The notes under the pieces: generated by a model | The model's database searches: none | What the model was told of the DNA's origin: nothing | What the model saw: only the letters and a program-made list of their open reading frames with translations | Part shown: positions 1 through 5,984 of the stretch, in pieces | Layout: every line of letters starts with the position of its first letter | Numbering within the stretch: the stretch's first letter is position 1 | From: Planctomycetia bacterium | Lineage (GTDB): Bacteria > Planctomycetota > Planctomycetia > Gemmatales > Gemmataceae | Assembly (NCBI GenBank): GCA_005773755.1 | Contig: SXHE01000847.1 | Coordinates: 1-10,243 of the forward strand | DNA: 10,243 nucleotides | Direction: 5' to 3' | Program-made: the position numbers and the translations under genes

Positions 1-129
1 GTCGAGCGAGGCTTTGCGAGAGAGGCCCGACGGCCAGCAAGCCGAGCGGTTCTGCCGAAGGCCAAGAGCCAGGGGCAGATGCGCACAGCTTATTGGCCGT
101 CGGGCCTCTCTCGCAAAGCCTCGCTCGAC
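1..129. repeat. 129-nt long-hairpin (inverted repeat) element
   Basis: Bases 1-36 are the exact reverse complement of 94-129: 36 consecutive pairs in which the two positions always sum to 130. The interior keeps the same register. Pairs 39-42, 44 and 46-48 match 82-84, 86 and 88-91; 51-56 (TCTGCC) match 74-79 (GGCAGA); 60-62 match 68-70. The apex is near base 65. The whole element is therefore one hairpin with perfect outer arms and a decayed or bulged inner part. It begins at the window edge, so the left arm may be longer. It lies 6 nt past the stop codon of the minus-strand TPR gene and would be transcribed as its 3' end. It could be a palindromic miniature mobile element or REP-like repeat, or a terminator whose U-tract is outside the window. 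The hairpin is certain; its nature is inferred. Confidence 0.85.
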
Positions 130-135
130 CGCGAC

Positions 136-2772
136 CTACCCCTTCCCCAGCCGCTTGAGCGCGTCCTTCGCGTCCCAGAAGCGCGGGTGCTCCTCGTAGG
201 CCGTGACCGCGGTGTAGAACTTGATCGCGTTCGACAGGTCGTTCATGGCCTCGTAGCACTTGGCGATCTGGAACAGCGTGTCGGCCCCGCTCTTGTGGAA
301 CTCCTTGTAGTCGATGTACGCCCGCAGCGCCAGCTCCGGGCGGCTCAGTTCGTCCAGGTACAACTGGCCGAGCAAGCGGGTCGCGGTGTACCACGCCTCT
401 TCCTCGTCGCCCGATCCCTTCTGACTCTCGCGCACGTCTTCGAGGACCGACAGGCCGGCGTCGCGGTCGCCCTTGCGGAGCAGGCACCGGCCCTCCACGA
501 GGCGCGTGCGGTTGCTGGTCGGCTCGATCACCTTCGCCAGCCGCGTCAGGTGTGTGGCCCAGTCGAGCAGGTCGGCGTCGGCCTCCTTCGCGTTCAGCAC
601 GCTCATCGCCTTCTTCACGCAGTAGCCCACGTCGAACCACTTGCCGACGTTTTCCTTGACAGCGACGAGGCGCTCGATGGGCACCGAGTAGTAGTAGCTG
701 TCGCGCTTGCGGAGCAGGTCGGCATCGGAGCTGCTGTACGCGAGCGCGGCCTCGGTGTTGAGCACCGCGTTGAGCGGGTCACGCTGCTTGCCGTAGAGTT
801 CGGCGATCTTGCGGTACGCCTCCAGCGCCGCGCCGCCGCCGCCGTCGAGGTACTCGCGCTGGTACTCGATGGCCGACTCGAAGTACGGCTTGGCCTCCGC
901 GTCCTTCGCGGTGCGGGTCTGAGCATCGCCCCGCGCGTCGGCCGCGTCCGCATCCGTCTTGATCGTGTCGCCTTCCGTTTCCACGAGCGCGGAGAGCTTG
1001 CGGAGCGCGGCGTAATAGAGTTCGCGCTGGTCCTTCGCCAGATTGCGCGGGCCGACGTGCTTGCCGACGCGCCGCACCTGCTCGGTGTACCCGCGCGCGG
1101 TGACGTGGTCGCCGGCCTTCTCGGTCACGTCCGCAAGCTTCTTGAAAATGCCCGGACCGCGCTCCGGCAGGCCGCGCCCGGCGATGCGGAGGTAGCCCGT
1201 GCCGCGCTCGCGCCGGTCCGGATCGTTGTCGTCCACGAGCTGATAGCCGAGCTGTTCGACGTACTCGTAGTTGAAGTCCTTCGGCTCCGCGATCGCTGCC
1301 GCCGCGACGAACTCGCCCTCCTGGAGTTGGCTGTAGAGCATCGTGCGATACTCCTTCGCCTTGTCGTCGTTCGGGTCGGCCGCGAGCCGGCGCTCGACCG
1401 CGGCGATGGCTTCCATCCGGCGACCGGGCTTGTTCAACTCGTCCCAGCCGAGGCGATCCGTGAGCGGCTTGGGGCCGTCGAGCGCGAGGAACCACGAGTC
1501 GAACAGCACGCTCTTGCGCAGGCCCGCGTGGTAGCCCGGCGTCTCCGGGTTCAGCAACCGGGCCAGCGTGTCGGCCGCGGTGTCGTAGGTCTTGGCGTGG
1601 ATCAGCGAGAGCACGCGCAGGTAGTCGATGCGGGCGAGGTACGCGGGCTTCTTCTCGGTGACGAGGTTGAGGAACCGTTCGGCCTCGGCGCGCGATTCCG
1701 GCGTGGGCGGGCGCATGAGCAGCGCGTGCGCCCGGTCGAGGCATAGTCCGAAGTCGAGCGATTCCACGAGGTCCGGGTCTTTGTCCAGCTTTGATAGCGT
1801 GAGGCTGTTGTGGAGCGAGACCAGTCCCTCGTTGGCGAGCGGGCTGTTCGGGTTCAGTTCGAGCGCGCGGCGGAAGAACCGGATCGCGAGCGCGAGCCGG
1901 CCCATGTTCATGTAGCTGAACCCGCGCAGGACGTGCTTGAACACCCGCAGACCGGGCAGCACGCGGGTCGCGTAGACGAAGTAGATGCTTAGCGGGGCGA
2001 AGAACGGCATCGCGCCGCCCATGCCCTCGCCGAAGCCCAGGAACCACAGCGACACGCCGAGCGTGGCGCACAGCGTCATGATCTCGACTTCGGACTCTTC
2101 CGCTTCGCCGCTGAACGTGAGCAGATAAAAGAACGGCAGGCCGAGCAGCAGGTAGATGCCGAGATTGAATCGCGCGACCTTCGATTCGAACAGCGGCACC
2201 AGTTTTTCCGGGTCCGTGCGGTCGGGCACCTTGATGTCCATGACGTACTCGGACGCCAGGTACACCAGCGCCGCCGCGACGCCCAGCCCGGTGAGGAACC
2301 GCCACTGTCCGTCTTCCATCTTCCGCATCTGGTACAGGCCCAGGCCCAGCACCACGCCGCCGACGACGCAGTACACGAGCCAGTCGCCGACCGGGGGCGT
2401 GTGCTTGATGTCGTTCCAGGTGAGGCCGAAGGCCTTCGCCACCGGTTCGGAATACTGGTGCAGCAACTCGCTGCCGGACAGCACGCCGAAGCCGAGGCCA
2501 AGCATGATGCCGGCGTAGATGAACAGCGGACTTTCGAGCAGCACCAGAAGCGGGAACGCCTTCCAGTTGTCCCACGGCTTCATGCCGCGCGACATGAGCC
2601 GCGCGGTGCCGATGGCGAGTCCGACGGCCAGCCCGCCGCACGTCCAACCGAGCACCCAGAAGATGTCCTTCCAGGCGTCGGCGGAACTCGCGGGAACTTG
2701 GAGCGCGAAGAACACCCATAGGCCCAGGAACAGGCCCTTGAGCATGTACTCGTTGCGGTGCCAGGGGGTCAT
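136..2772 (-). CDS. Polytopic membrane protein with TPR repeats
   Basis: The product is 878 aa with two parts. The first ~275 residues hold about eight hydrophobic segments (roughly 11-28, 35-58, 72-98, 130-147, 158-175, 203-221, 231-248, 253-273). The rest is a long hydrophilic helical region. TPR-like units are visible at about 283-320 (a YMNMGRLALAIRFFRRALEL core with NPNS after it), in the middle around an ALEAYRKIAELYG stretch, and at the C-terminus (LFQIAKCYEAMNDLSNAIKFYTAV). The architecture suggests a membrane-anchored scaffold whose TPR domain binds protein partners, but no enzymatic motif is visible and I do not recognise a named gene. The ATG at 2772 gives a hydrophilic N-terminus before the first TM; an in-frame ATG at 2745 is an alternative start. 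No convincing Shine-Dalgarno is seen. It is transcribed divergently from the Cys-rich gene, and its 3' end runs into the long hairpin element. Confidence 0.9.
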   Translation of the reverse strand: MTPWHRNEYMLKGLFLGLWVFFALQVPASSADAWKDIFWVLGWTCGGLAVGLAIGTARLMSRGMKPWDNWKAFPLLVLLESPLFIYAGIMLGLGFGVLSGSELLHQYSEPVAKAFGLTWNDIKHTPPVGDWLVYCVVGGVVLGLGLYQMRKMEDGQWRFLTGLGVAAALVYLASEYVMDIKVPDRTDPEKLVPLFESKVARFNLGIYLLLGLPFFYLLTFSGEAEESEVEIMTLCATLGVSLWFLGFGEGMGGAMPFFAPLSIYFVYATRVLPGLRVFKHVLRGFSYMNMGRLALAIRFFRRALELNPNSPLANEGLVSLHNSLTLSKLDKDPDLVESLDFGLCLDRAHALLMRPPTPESRAEAERFLNLVTEKKPAYLARIDYLRVLSLIHAKTYDTAADTLARLLNPETPGYHAGLRKSVLFDSWFLALDGPKPLTDRLGWDELNKPGRRMEAIAAVERRLAADPNDDKAKEYRTMLYSQLQEGEFVAAAAIAEPKDFNYEYVEQLGYQLVDDNDPDRRERGTGYLRIAGRGLPERGPGIFKKLADVTEKAGDHVTARGYTEQVRRVGKHVGPRNLAKDQRELYYAALRKLSALVETEGDTIKTDADAADARGDAQTRTAKDAEAKPYFESAIEYQREYLDGGGGAALEAYRKIAELYGKQRDPLNAVLNTEAALAYSSSDADLLRKRDSYYYSVPIERLVAVKENVGKWFDVGYCVKKAMSVLNAKEADADLLDWATHLTRLAKVIEPTSNRTRLVEGRCLLRKGDRDAGLSVLEDVRESQKGSGDEEEAWYTATRLLGQLYLDELSRPELALRAYIDYKEFHKSGADTLFQIAKCYEAMNDLSNAIKFYTAVTAYEEHPRFWDAKDALKRLGKG

Positions 2773-3013
2773 GGCGGCATGTACCCGAATTGATGTGTGC
2801 CGTGGTCCCGCCGGGTCGCCGGAAGGTCGGCGCGGGACCGGAGACGTTTCCCCCCGGCGCGTTCCCCGGAAGGTCGGGGCCGGGCCGGGACCGGAGGTAG
2901 GTTGACACCAGGATCATACGGCGCGCGGCAAGTCTTTGGTAGGGCGCGGGTTCGCGCATCTCGGCGCTTGACGCGGCGCGAACCGGCACTTATCCTTCCC
3001 CTGACTCCCCGTT
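2773..3013. other. Divergent intergenic region with GC-rich leader repeats
   Basis: This gap separates the minus-strand TPR gene from the plus-strand Cys-rich gene. On the TPR side there are two imperfect direct copies, 2819-2843 and 2866-2896. Both begin CCGGAAGGTCGG and end GGGACCGGAG, and the second carries a 6-nt insertion. Around copy 1 a nested hairpin can form: GGTCCCG 2804-2810 with CGGGACC 2833-2839, outside CGCCG 2817-2821 with CGGCG 2828-2832. A TATGAT on the minus strand (2918-2913) could be a -10 element for the TPR gene, but no good -35 accompanies it. If used, it would give a leader of about 130 nt containing these repeats. I see no gene here. Confidence 0.5.
2968..2996 (+). 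promoter_or_regulatory. Putative sigma70-like promoter for the Cys-rich gene
   Basis: TTGACG at 2968-2973 and TATCCT at 2991-2996 are separated by 17 nt, a standard housekeeping-promoter arrangement. Transcription would start near 3003, only about 10 nt before the GTG start at 3014, leaving almost no room for a Shine-Dalgarno; none is seen. The start may therefore be close to leaderless. This is a motif match only. The -10 agrees with consensus at four of six positions. Confidence 0.45.
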
Positions 3014-3547
3014 GTGGTGACTCGCGTGCGCGTGCGACTCTCCGACACCCTGCGAACCGCTCTCGCGGTCCTGGCCCTGATGGGCCAGTTGACCCCGGCG
3101 ATCGCGTTGCCGGTCGCTGCCGTCGCGAACCTGAAGCCGGTTGCGAGCGCCACCGCGTGTTCCACCGCGAGCTGCGCCTGCTCGCCTGTGGATCGCGCCG
3201 CGTCCGCGTGCTGCTGCACCAAACCGAAGCCCGAATCGCCCGCACCGAAGCCCAAGTCGATAGCCAAACCGAGTTGCTGCGCGGCGGTCGAAGAACCCGA
3301 TGAGCCGAAATCGTGCTGCGCGAGCAAGAACGATACGGAACCCGCGCCCGCGGGATCGACCATCGCGCCGGTGAGCCAGTGCAAGTGCGACAAGCCGGCC
3401 CCGACCGCGACCGCGGAGCCCGCCGTGCCGCCCCCGCCCGCCGGTGCGGAACCGACCGATCGCGCCTCGGAGCCGGAAACGTGCCACTGGGTCGCGCTCG
3501 TCGCGACGCCCCCGCCCCCGCCCCCCGCCCCGCCCCCGCGAGCCTGA
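3014..3547 (+). CDS. Small secreted Cys/Pro-rich protein
   Basis: The product is 177 aa from a GTG start, with GTG also at 3017, 3026 and 3032 as possible alternatives. The N-terminus is basic (MVTRVRVRLS) and followed by a hydrophobic stretch at about 15-36, consistent with a signal peptide or N-terminal anchor. The mature part has 13 cysteines (49, 54, 56, 66-68, 88-89, 101-102, 123, 125, 157) in clusters such as CxC, CCC, two CC pairs and CKC. Between them are Pro/Ala/Lys/Glu-rich linkers, and the C-terminus is poly-proline. I recognise no family. The cysteine clustering would suit thiol-based metal binding or extracellular disulfide crosslinking, but that is inference. A plausible promoter lies directly upstream. 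The poly-Pro tail comes from a C-run tract that forms a G-quadruplex motif on the opposite strand. Confidence 0.65.
   Translation: MVTRVRVRLSDTLRTALAVLALMGQLTPAIALPVAAVANLKPVASATACSTASCACSPVDRAASACCCTKPKPESPAPKPKSIAKPSCCAAVEEPDEPKSCCASKNDTEPAPAGSTIAPVSQCKCDKPAPTATAEPAVPPPPAGAEPTDRASEPETCHWVALVATPPPPPPAPPPRA
3509..3537 (-). other. G-quadruplex motif (five G-runs on the minus strand)
   Basis: The plus strand has five C-runs of 5, 5, 6, 4 and 5 bases (3509-3513, 3515-3519, 3521-3526, 3528-3531, 3533-3537), each separated by a single G. The minus strand therefore reads as five G-runs with 1-nt C loops, well inside the usual definition of a very stable intramolecular G-quadruplex. It codes for the poly-proline end of the Cys-rich protein, which may be the only reason it exists. 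It lies on the template strand of that gene. Confidence 0.7.
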
Positions 3548-3721
3548 CGCGCCCGCGCAGCCTTCCCACGCGCTCCGAACGGAGCCGGTCGGGGAACTTC
3601 GCGCGGGTTCTCGTGAATATCCCCCGCACGGCTCGCGTCTCAACCGGCGAGAGGCCGGCGCTTCACGACCGCTGACGGTGCGCCCGATCCGCGAGAGGTG
3701 ATTCTGTGAGAGGAACCCCAC
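3548..3721. other. Intergenic stretch without recognisable gene
   Basis: This is the first part of the gap between the Cys-rich gene and the cytochrome gene. I see no coding region that looks real and no U-tract terminator for the Cys-rich gene. The GAGAG at 3693-3697 is complementary to CTCTC at 3723-3727. There are also repeated short strings (CGATCCG, GGTGATT) shared with the tRNA-like segment, which hints at a structured or partly duplicated region but is not strong enough to name. Confidence 0.4.
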
Positions 3722-3803
3722 GCTCTCGGTGATTGGCAACGATCCGGGTCGGGTGTTACGGCCGCGGTCCAGCCGGCGGCGGGTTCGATTCCCGCCGCGA
3801 GCC
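3722..3803 (+). ncRNA. tRNA-like cloverleaf, possibly a decayed tRNA or att remnant
   Basis: The T-arm is canonical: stem GCGGG 3779-3783 with CCCGC 3791-3795 and loop TTCGATT 3784-3790. The stem can extend to 8 bp (3776-3783/3791-3798). A cloverleaf can be drawn around it. The acceptor GCTCTCG 3722-3728 pairs with CGCGAGC 3796-3802 (6 of 7). The D-arm GATT 3731-3734 pairs with GATC 3741-3744 (one wobble, 6-nt loop). The anticodon arm GGTCG 3747-3751 pairs with CGGCC 3759-3763 (7-nt loop GGTGTTA). The variable region is 15 nt. Against an intact tRNA: position 33 is G rather than T, the nominal anticodon TGT (Thr) does not fit a long variable arm, the D-loop is short, and no CCA is encoded. 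An exact acceptor complement, GCTCGCG, also occurs at 3631-3637. A pseudo-tRNA, an att-site remnant or an unrelated structured RNA are all possible. Confidence 0.3.
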
Positions 3804-3903
3804 ACTGAATGGGCCACGAACAGGCGAAGAACCAATGGGCCGCGCGTCCGCGCCAACCATTGTCGGGATTCTGGTACAGACTCATTGCCCTTCGGGGTAC
3901 GAG

Positions 3904-3909
3904 TATAGT
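3904..3909 (+). promoter_or_regulatory. Possible -10 element of the cytochrome gene
   Basis: TATAGT matches the -10 consensus at five of six positions and sits 10 nt before the large palindrome and 69 nt before the cytochrome start codon. No good -35 exists at 16-18 nt; the nearest TTG (TTGCCC 3885-3890) is only 13 nt away. If this is the promoter it may need an activator, or use a non-housekeeping sigma factor. Low confidence. Confidence 0.3.
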
Positions 3910-3918
3910 CCGCGGGTT

Positions 3919-3941
3919 GCGTGCATGACGGTCATGCACGC
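3919..3941. promoter_or_regulatory. 23-bp perfect palindrome, candidate operator
   Basis: GCGTGCATGAC at 3919-3929 is the exact reverse complement of GTCATGCACGC at 3931-3941, with a single G at 3930 between them. Eleven perfect base pairs around a 1-nt centre is the classic shape of a binding site for a dimeric DNA-binding protein rather than of an RNA hairpin. It begins 10 nt after TATAGT, so it would cover the transcription start of the cytochrome gene, a position typical of repression. No regulator gene is visible nearby, so the cognate protein is unknown. Confidence 0.6.
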
Positions 3942-3978
3942 CGCTCTCGGTCTGGTTGCGAAGTTGAGGAGTTGTTCG

Positions 3979-4392
3979 ATGCGGAAGATCCTGAAAGTGA
4001 CGCTGGCGGCGTCGCTCGGTCTCCTGGCTGTGGTTCTCGCCGTCGGCGGGGCCACCACCACGGCGGCCGAAGACAAGACCCCGGCGGTCGGGGACATCAT
4101 GAAGAAGAGCTTCGGCAAGGGCGGCTACAAGACGTCGATCCCGGCCGCGGCGAAGGACGGCAAGTGGGAAGACGCTCAGAAGCTGGCGAAGGAGTGGGCC
4201 GACCTCGGCAAGGTGATCGGCAAGAACAAGCCGCCGAAGGGCGAAGACGCCTCGTGGAAGGAACAGTGCACCAAGTTCGGCGACGCGACGAAGGCCATCC
4301 TGAAGGCGACCGAAGACAAGGACGCCAAGGCGGTCAGCAAGAGCGTCGGCGGGTTCAACTGCGGCGCGTGCCACAAGCAGCACAAGCCGTAG
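3979..4392 (+). CDS. Class II cytochrome c (c'/c-556-like), periplasmic
   Basis: The product is 137 aa. It has a Sec signal peptide (MRKILK, then a hydrophobic core to about residue 25, likely cleaved near TTTAA-ED) and a mature, lysine-rich helical domain of about 107 aa. The haem c attachment site CGACH is at 128-132, five residues from the C-terminus. A C-terminal CxxCH after a four-helix region is the signature of class II cytochromes c. Met41 in the first mature helix is a candidate axial ligand, as in c-556-type members; without it the haem would be c'-like. Cys97 is an extra unpaired cysteine. The likely role is electron transfer or ligand binding in the periplasm; no redox partner is adjacent. 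The ATG at 3979 is fixed by GAGGAG at 3966-3971, 7 nt upstream, and by the signal peptide. The gene looks monocistronic, with a palindrome in front and a strong terminator behind. Confidence 0.88.
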   Translation: MRKILKVTLAASLGLLAVVLAVGGATTTAAEDKTPAVGDIMKKSFGKGGYKTSIPAAAKDGKWEDAQKLAKEWADLGKVIGKNKPPKGEDASWKEQCTKFGDATKAILKATEDKDAKAVSKSVGGFNCGACHKQHKP

Positions 4393-4418
4393 TCGGGGGC
4401 GCGAACGCGCACCGCACG

Positions 4419-4449
4419 AACCGCCCGGCCCGCGCCGGGCGGTTTTTTT
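4419..4449 (+). terminator. Rho-independent terminator after the cytochrome gene
   Basis: CCGCCCGG 4421-4428 pairs perfectly with CCGGGCGG 4435-4442 over a 6-nt loop, followed directly by seven T residues (4443-4449). AA at 4419-4420 can pair with the first two Ts. It lies 26 nt after the cytochrome stop codon and closes that transcription unit, so the coupling ATPase gene downstream needs its own promoter. Confidence 0.92.
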
Positions 4450-4485
4450 GCGCGCCCAAAAAGCGCCCGTGATCGCGTATCATGG

Positions 4486-4538
4486 GTGAGCCTCCGTGAA
4501 CCACGGACCGGTCGCGCCGACTCTATTGGGAGGCTCAC
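4486..4538 (+). promoter_or_regulatory. Inverted repeat in the leader of the coupling ATPase gene
   Basis: GTGAGCCTCC at 4486-4495 and GGAGGCTCAC at 4529-4538 are exact reverse complements (10 bp, 33-nt loop), lying between the terminator and the start codon at 4564. A second small hairpin, CCGTG 4494-4498 with CACGG 4502-4506, shares two bases with the first arm, so the two cannot both form fully. TATCAT at 4478-4483 just upstream is a possible -10 element. A five-codon frame (ATG 4482 to TGA 4499) spans the first arm. Whether this acts as a protein-binding site, an attenuator or neither cannot be told from sequence. Confidence 0.45.
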
Positions 4539-4563
4539 GTTGCCGATCTCGCAGGAGCAGCCC

Positions 4564-5943
4564 ATGTTCGATCCGGCCGAAGAACCCGCCGACCGCAAAC
4601 CCGCGGCCGGGCGGCCCCGCAAACCCCGCGCCCGCCGCCCGGCCGCCAAACTCCTCCCCGACGACGGCTCCGCCCTGTTCCTCGGCTGGGACGGTACGGA
4701 CCACCGGCCCACCCTCGGCTTCCGGCCCACCGGCGCGACCGCGGACCGCACCGCCCTCACCTACGCCGGCGACGGCCACCTGCTCACGGTCGCGCCCACC
4801 GGCGCGGGCAAGGGCGTCGGCGCGATCATTCCCGCGCTGCTCACCTACCCCGGCTCGGTCATCGTCACCGACATCAAGGGCGAGAACTACCAGGTCACCG
4901 CGCGTCGCCGCCGCGAGATGGGCCAGCGCGTCGTCGTGCTCGACCCCTTCGGCCTCGTCACGTCGAAGGACAAGGCCGACAAGCTGAACCCGTTCGACCT
5001 GTTCGGCATCCCCGGCTCCGACCCGGAATCGGACGCCGAGATGCTGGCCGCGCAGCTCGCCGTCGGGCACGAGTTCAGCACCGACCGGTACTGGGAAGAC
5101 ACCGGCCGCGGGCTGGTGTCCGGGCTGATCGCGGACGTGGCGTGCAGCTCGCCGCCGGAGAAAAAGAACCTCGTGACGCTCCGCGAACTGCTGTACAACG
5201 ACGACCTCGACTACACGCTCGCGGTCGCGCTCGATACTCGCAAGAAGACGAGGTCGCCGCTGGCGCGGGACGAGTTCGTCGCGTACCTCGCGGCCCCGTC
5301 GGACAAGACCCGCCCGTGCATCCGCACCACCGCGACCACGTTCGTCAAGTGCCTGGGCAGTACGGCTGTTTCGCGCAGCCTGGAGAAGTCCACGTTCGAG
5401 CTGAACGATCTGCTGCACAACAAGCCGATGACGATCTACCTGGTGCTGCCGCCGGAGAAGCTGCACAGCCACCGCGCGCTGCTGCGGCTGTGGGTGGTCA
5501 CGCTGATGACCGTCGTGATGCGCCGCACGCGCCTGCCGAAGATGCGCACGCTGTTCCTGTTGGACGAAGCGGCGCAACTCGGCTCGCTCGACCTGCTGCC
5601 GCAAGCGGTGTCGCTGCTGCGCGGCTACGGGCTACAACTGTGGACCTTCTGGCAGGACCTGAGCCAGATGATGAAGCTGTACCCGAACAACTGGGAATCG
5701 CTGGTGAACAACGCCGCGGTGCTGCAAGCGTTCGGCGTCCCCGGTCACGCCTCGCGCCATAGTTGGCGGCTGATCCTGGGCGAAGGCGACGCGCAGCTCG
5801 CCTCCGAGCTTCACCCCGACGAGATGCTGGTCGCTGTGCCCGGCAAGCCCACCGCGCGCCACACCCGCGCGAACTACCTGACGGACAAAGCCTTCGCCGG
5901 CCGCTTCGACTCCAACCAGCGGTTCCTGGGCATGGAGAAGTGA
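4564..5943 (+). CDS. TraG/VirD4-type coupling ATPase without membrane anchor
   Basis: The product is 459 aa of the TraG/TraD/VirD4 conjugative coupling protein family, hexameric ATPases that normally feed DNA-protein substrates into a type IV secretion channel. The Walker A is PTGAGKG at 78-84, followed by the typical TDIKGENY (102-109) and VLDPFG (125-130). The Walker B is TLFLLDE at 329-335, and the family's glutamine region is WQDLSQ at 363-368. A helical domain lies between, at about 155-290. Typical members have two N-terminal TM helices and 550-650 aa. Here the N-terminus is instead a Pro/Ala/Arg-rich linker of about 30 residues, so the protein is probably soluble. No relaxase or other T4SS gene is in the window. 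The ATG at 4564 has AGGAG at 4553-4557, 6 nt upstream; a GTG at 4486 would add 26 residues encoded by the leader inverted repeat and is less likely. Confidence 0.87.
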   Translation: MFDPAEEPADRKPAAGRPRKPRARRPAAKLLPDDGSALFLGWDGTDHRPTLGFRPTGATADRTALTYAGDGHLLTVAPTGAGKGVGAIIPALLTYPGSVIVTDIKGENYQVTARRRREMGQRVVVLDPFGLVTSKDKADKLNPFDLFGIPGSDPESDAEMLAAQLAVGHEFSTDRYWEDTGRGLVSGLIADVACSSPPEKKNLVTLRELLYNDDLDYTLAVALDTRKKTRSPLARDEFVAYLAAPSDKTRPCIRTTATTFVKCLGSTAVSRSLEKSTFELNDLLHNKPMTIYLVLPPEKLHSHRALLRLWVVTLMTVVMRRTRLPKMRTLFLLDEAAQLGSLDLLPQAVSLLRGYGLQLWTFWQDLSQMMKLYPNNWESLVNNAAVLQAFGVPGHASRHSWRLILGEGDAQLASELHPDEMLVAVPGKPTARHTRANYLTDKAFAGRFDSNQRFLGMEK

Positions 5944-5984
5944 GGCGCGGGCGCGCACCCCACACTCACCACTTGAGAGCGCCG

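Noticed and set aside
79..1746. Long plus-strand open frame (555 codons) opposite the TPR gene
   Set aside because: It is antisense to a clear TPR/membrane protein, and its product is a low-complexity Arg/Val/Leu/Glu-rich sequence typical of GC-biased shadow frames.
2902..2907. Perfect TTGACA (-35 consensus) on the plus strand
   Set aside because: No -10-like hexamer lies 16-18 nt downstream, and TTGACG/TATCCT at 2968-2996 is a better pair for the same gene.
3631..3803. tRNA with an intron, or a tmRNA, using the exact acceptor complement at 3631-3637
   Set aside because: The 173-nt span is too short for a tmRNA, I find no tag-peptide frame ending in ALAA-stop, and no convincing D-arm or anticodon arm follows the 3631 acceptor.
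2769..3856. Several Arg-rich minus-strand frames across the Cys-rich gene and the tRNA-like region
   Set aside because: They are low-complexity Arg/Gly translations with no initiation signals. The plus-strand frame has a signal-like N-terminus and promoter, though its coding status is itself only moderately supported.
4486..4563. Upstream GTG start adding 26 residues to the coupling ATPase
   Set aside because: No ribosome binding site precedes it, the added residues look non-native, and AGGAG with a 6-nt spacer supports the ATG at 4564.
4480..5604. Minus-strand open frame of 374 codons opposite the coupling ATPase
   Set aside because: The sense strand has Walker A, Walker B and TraG family motifs, and the antisense translation has none.
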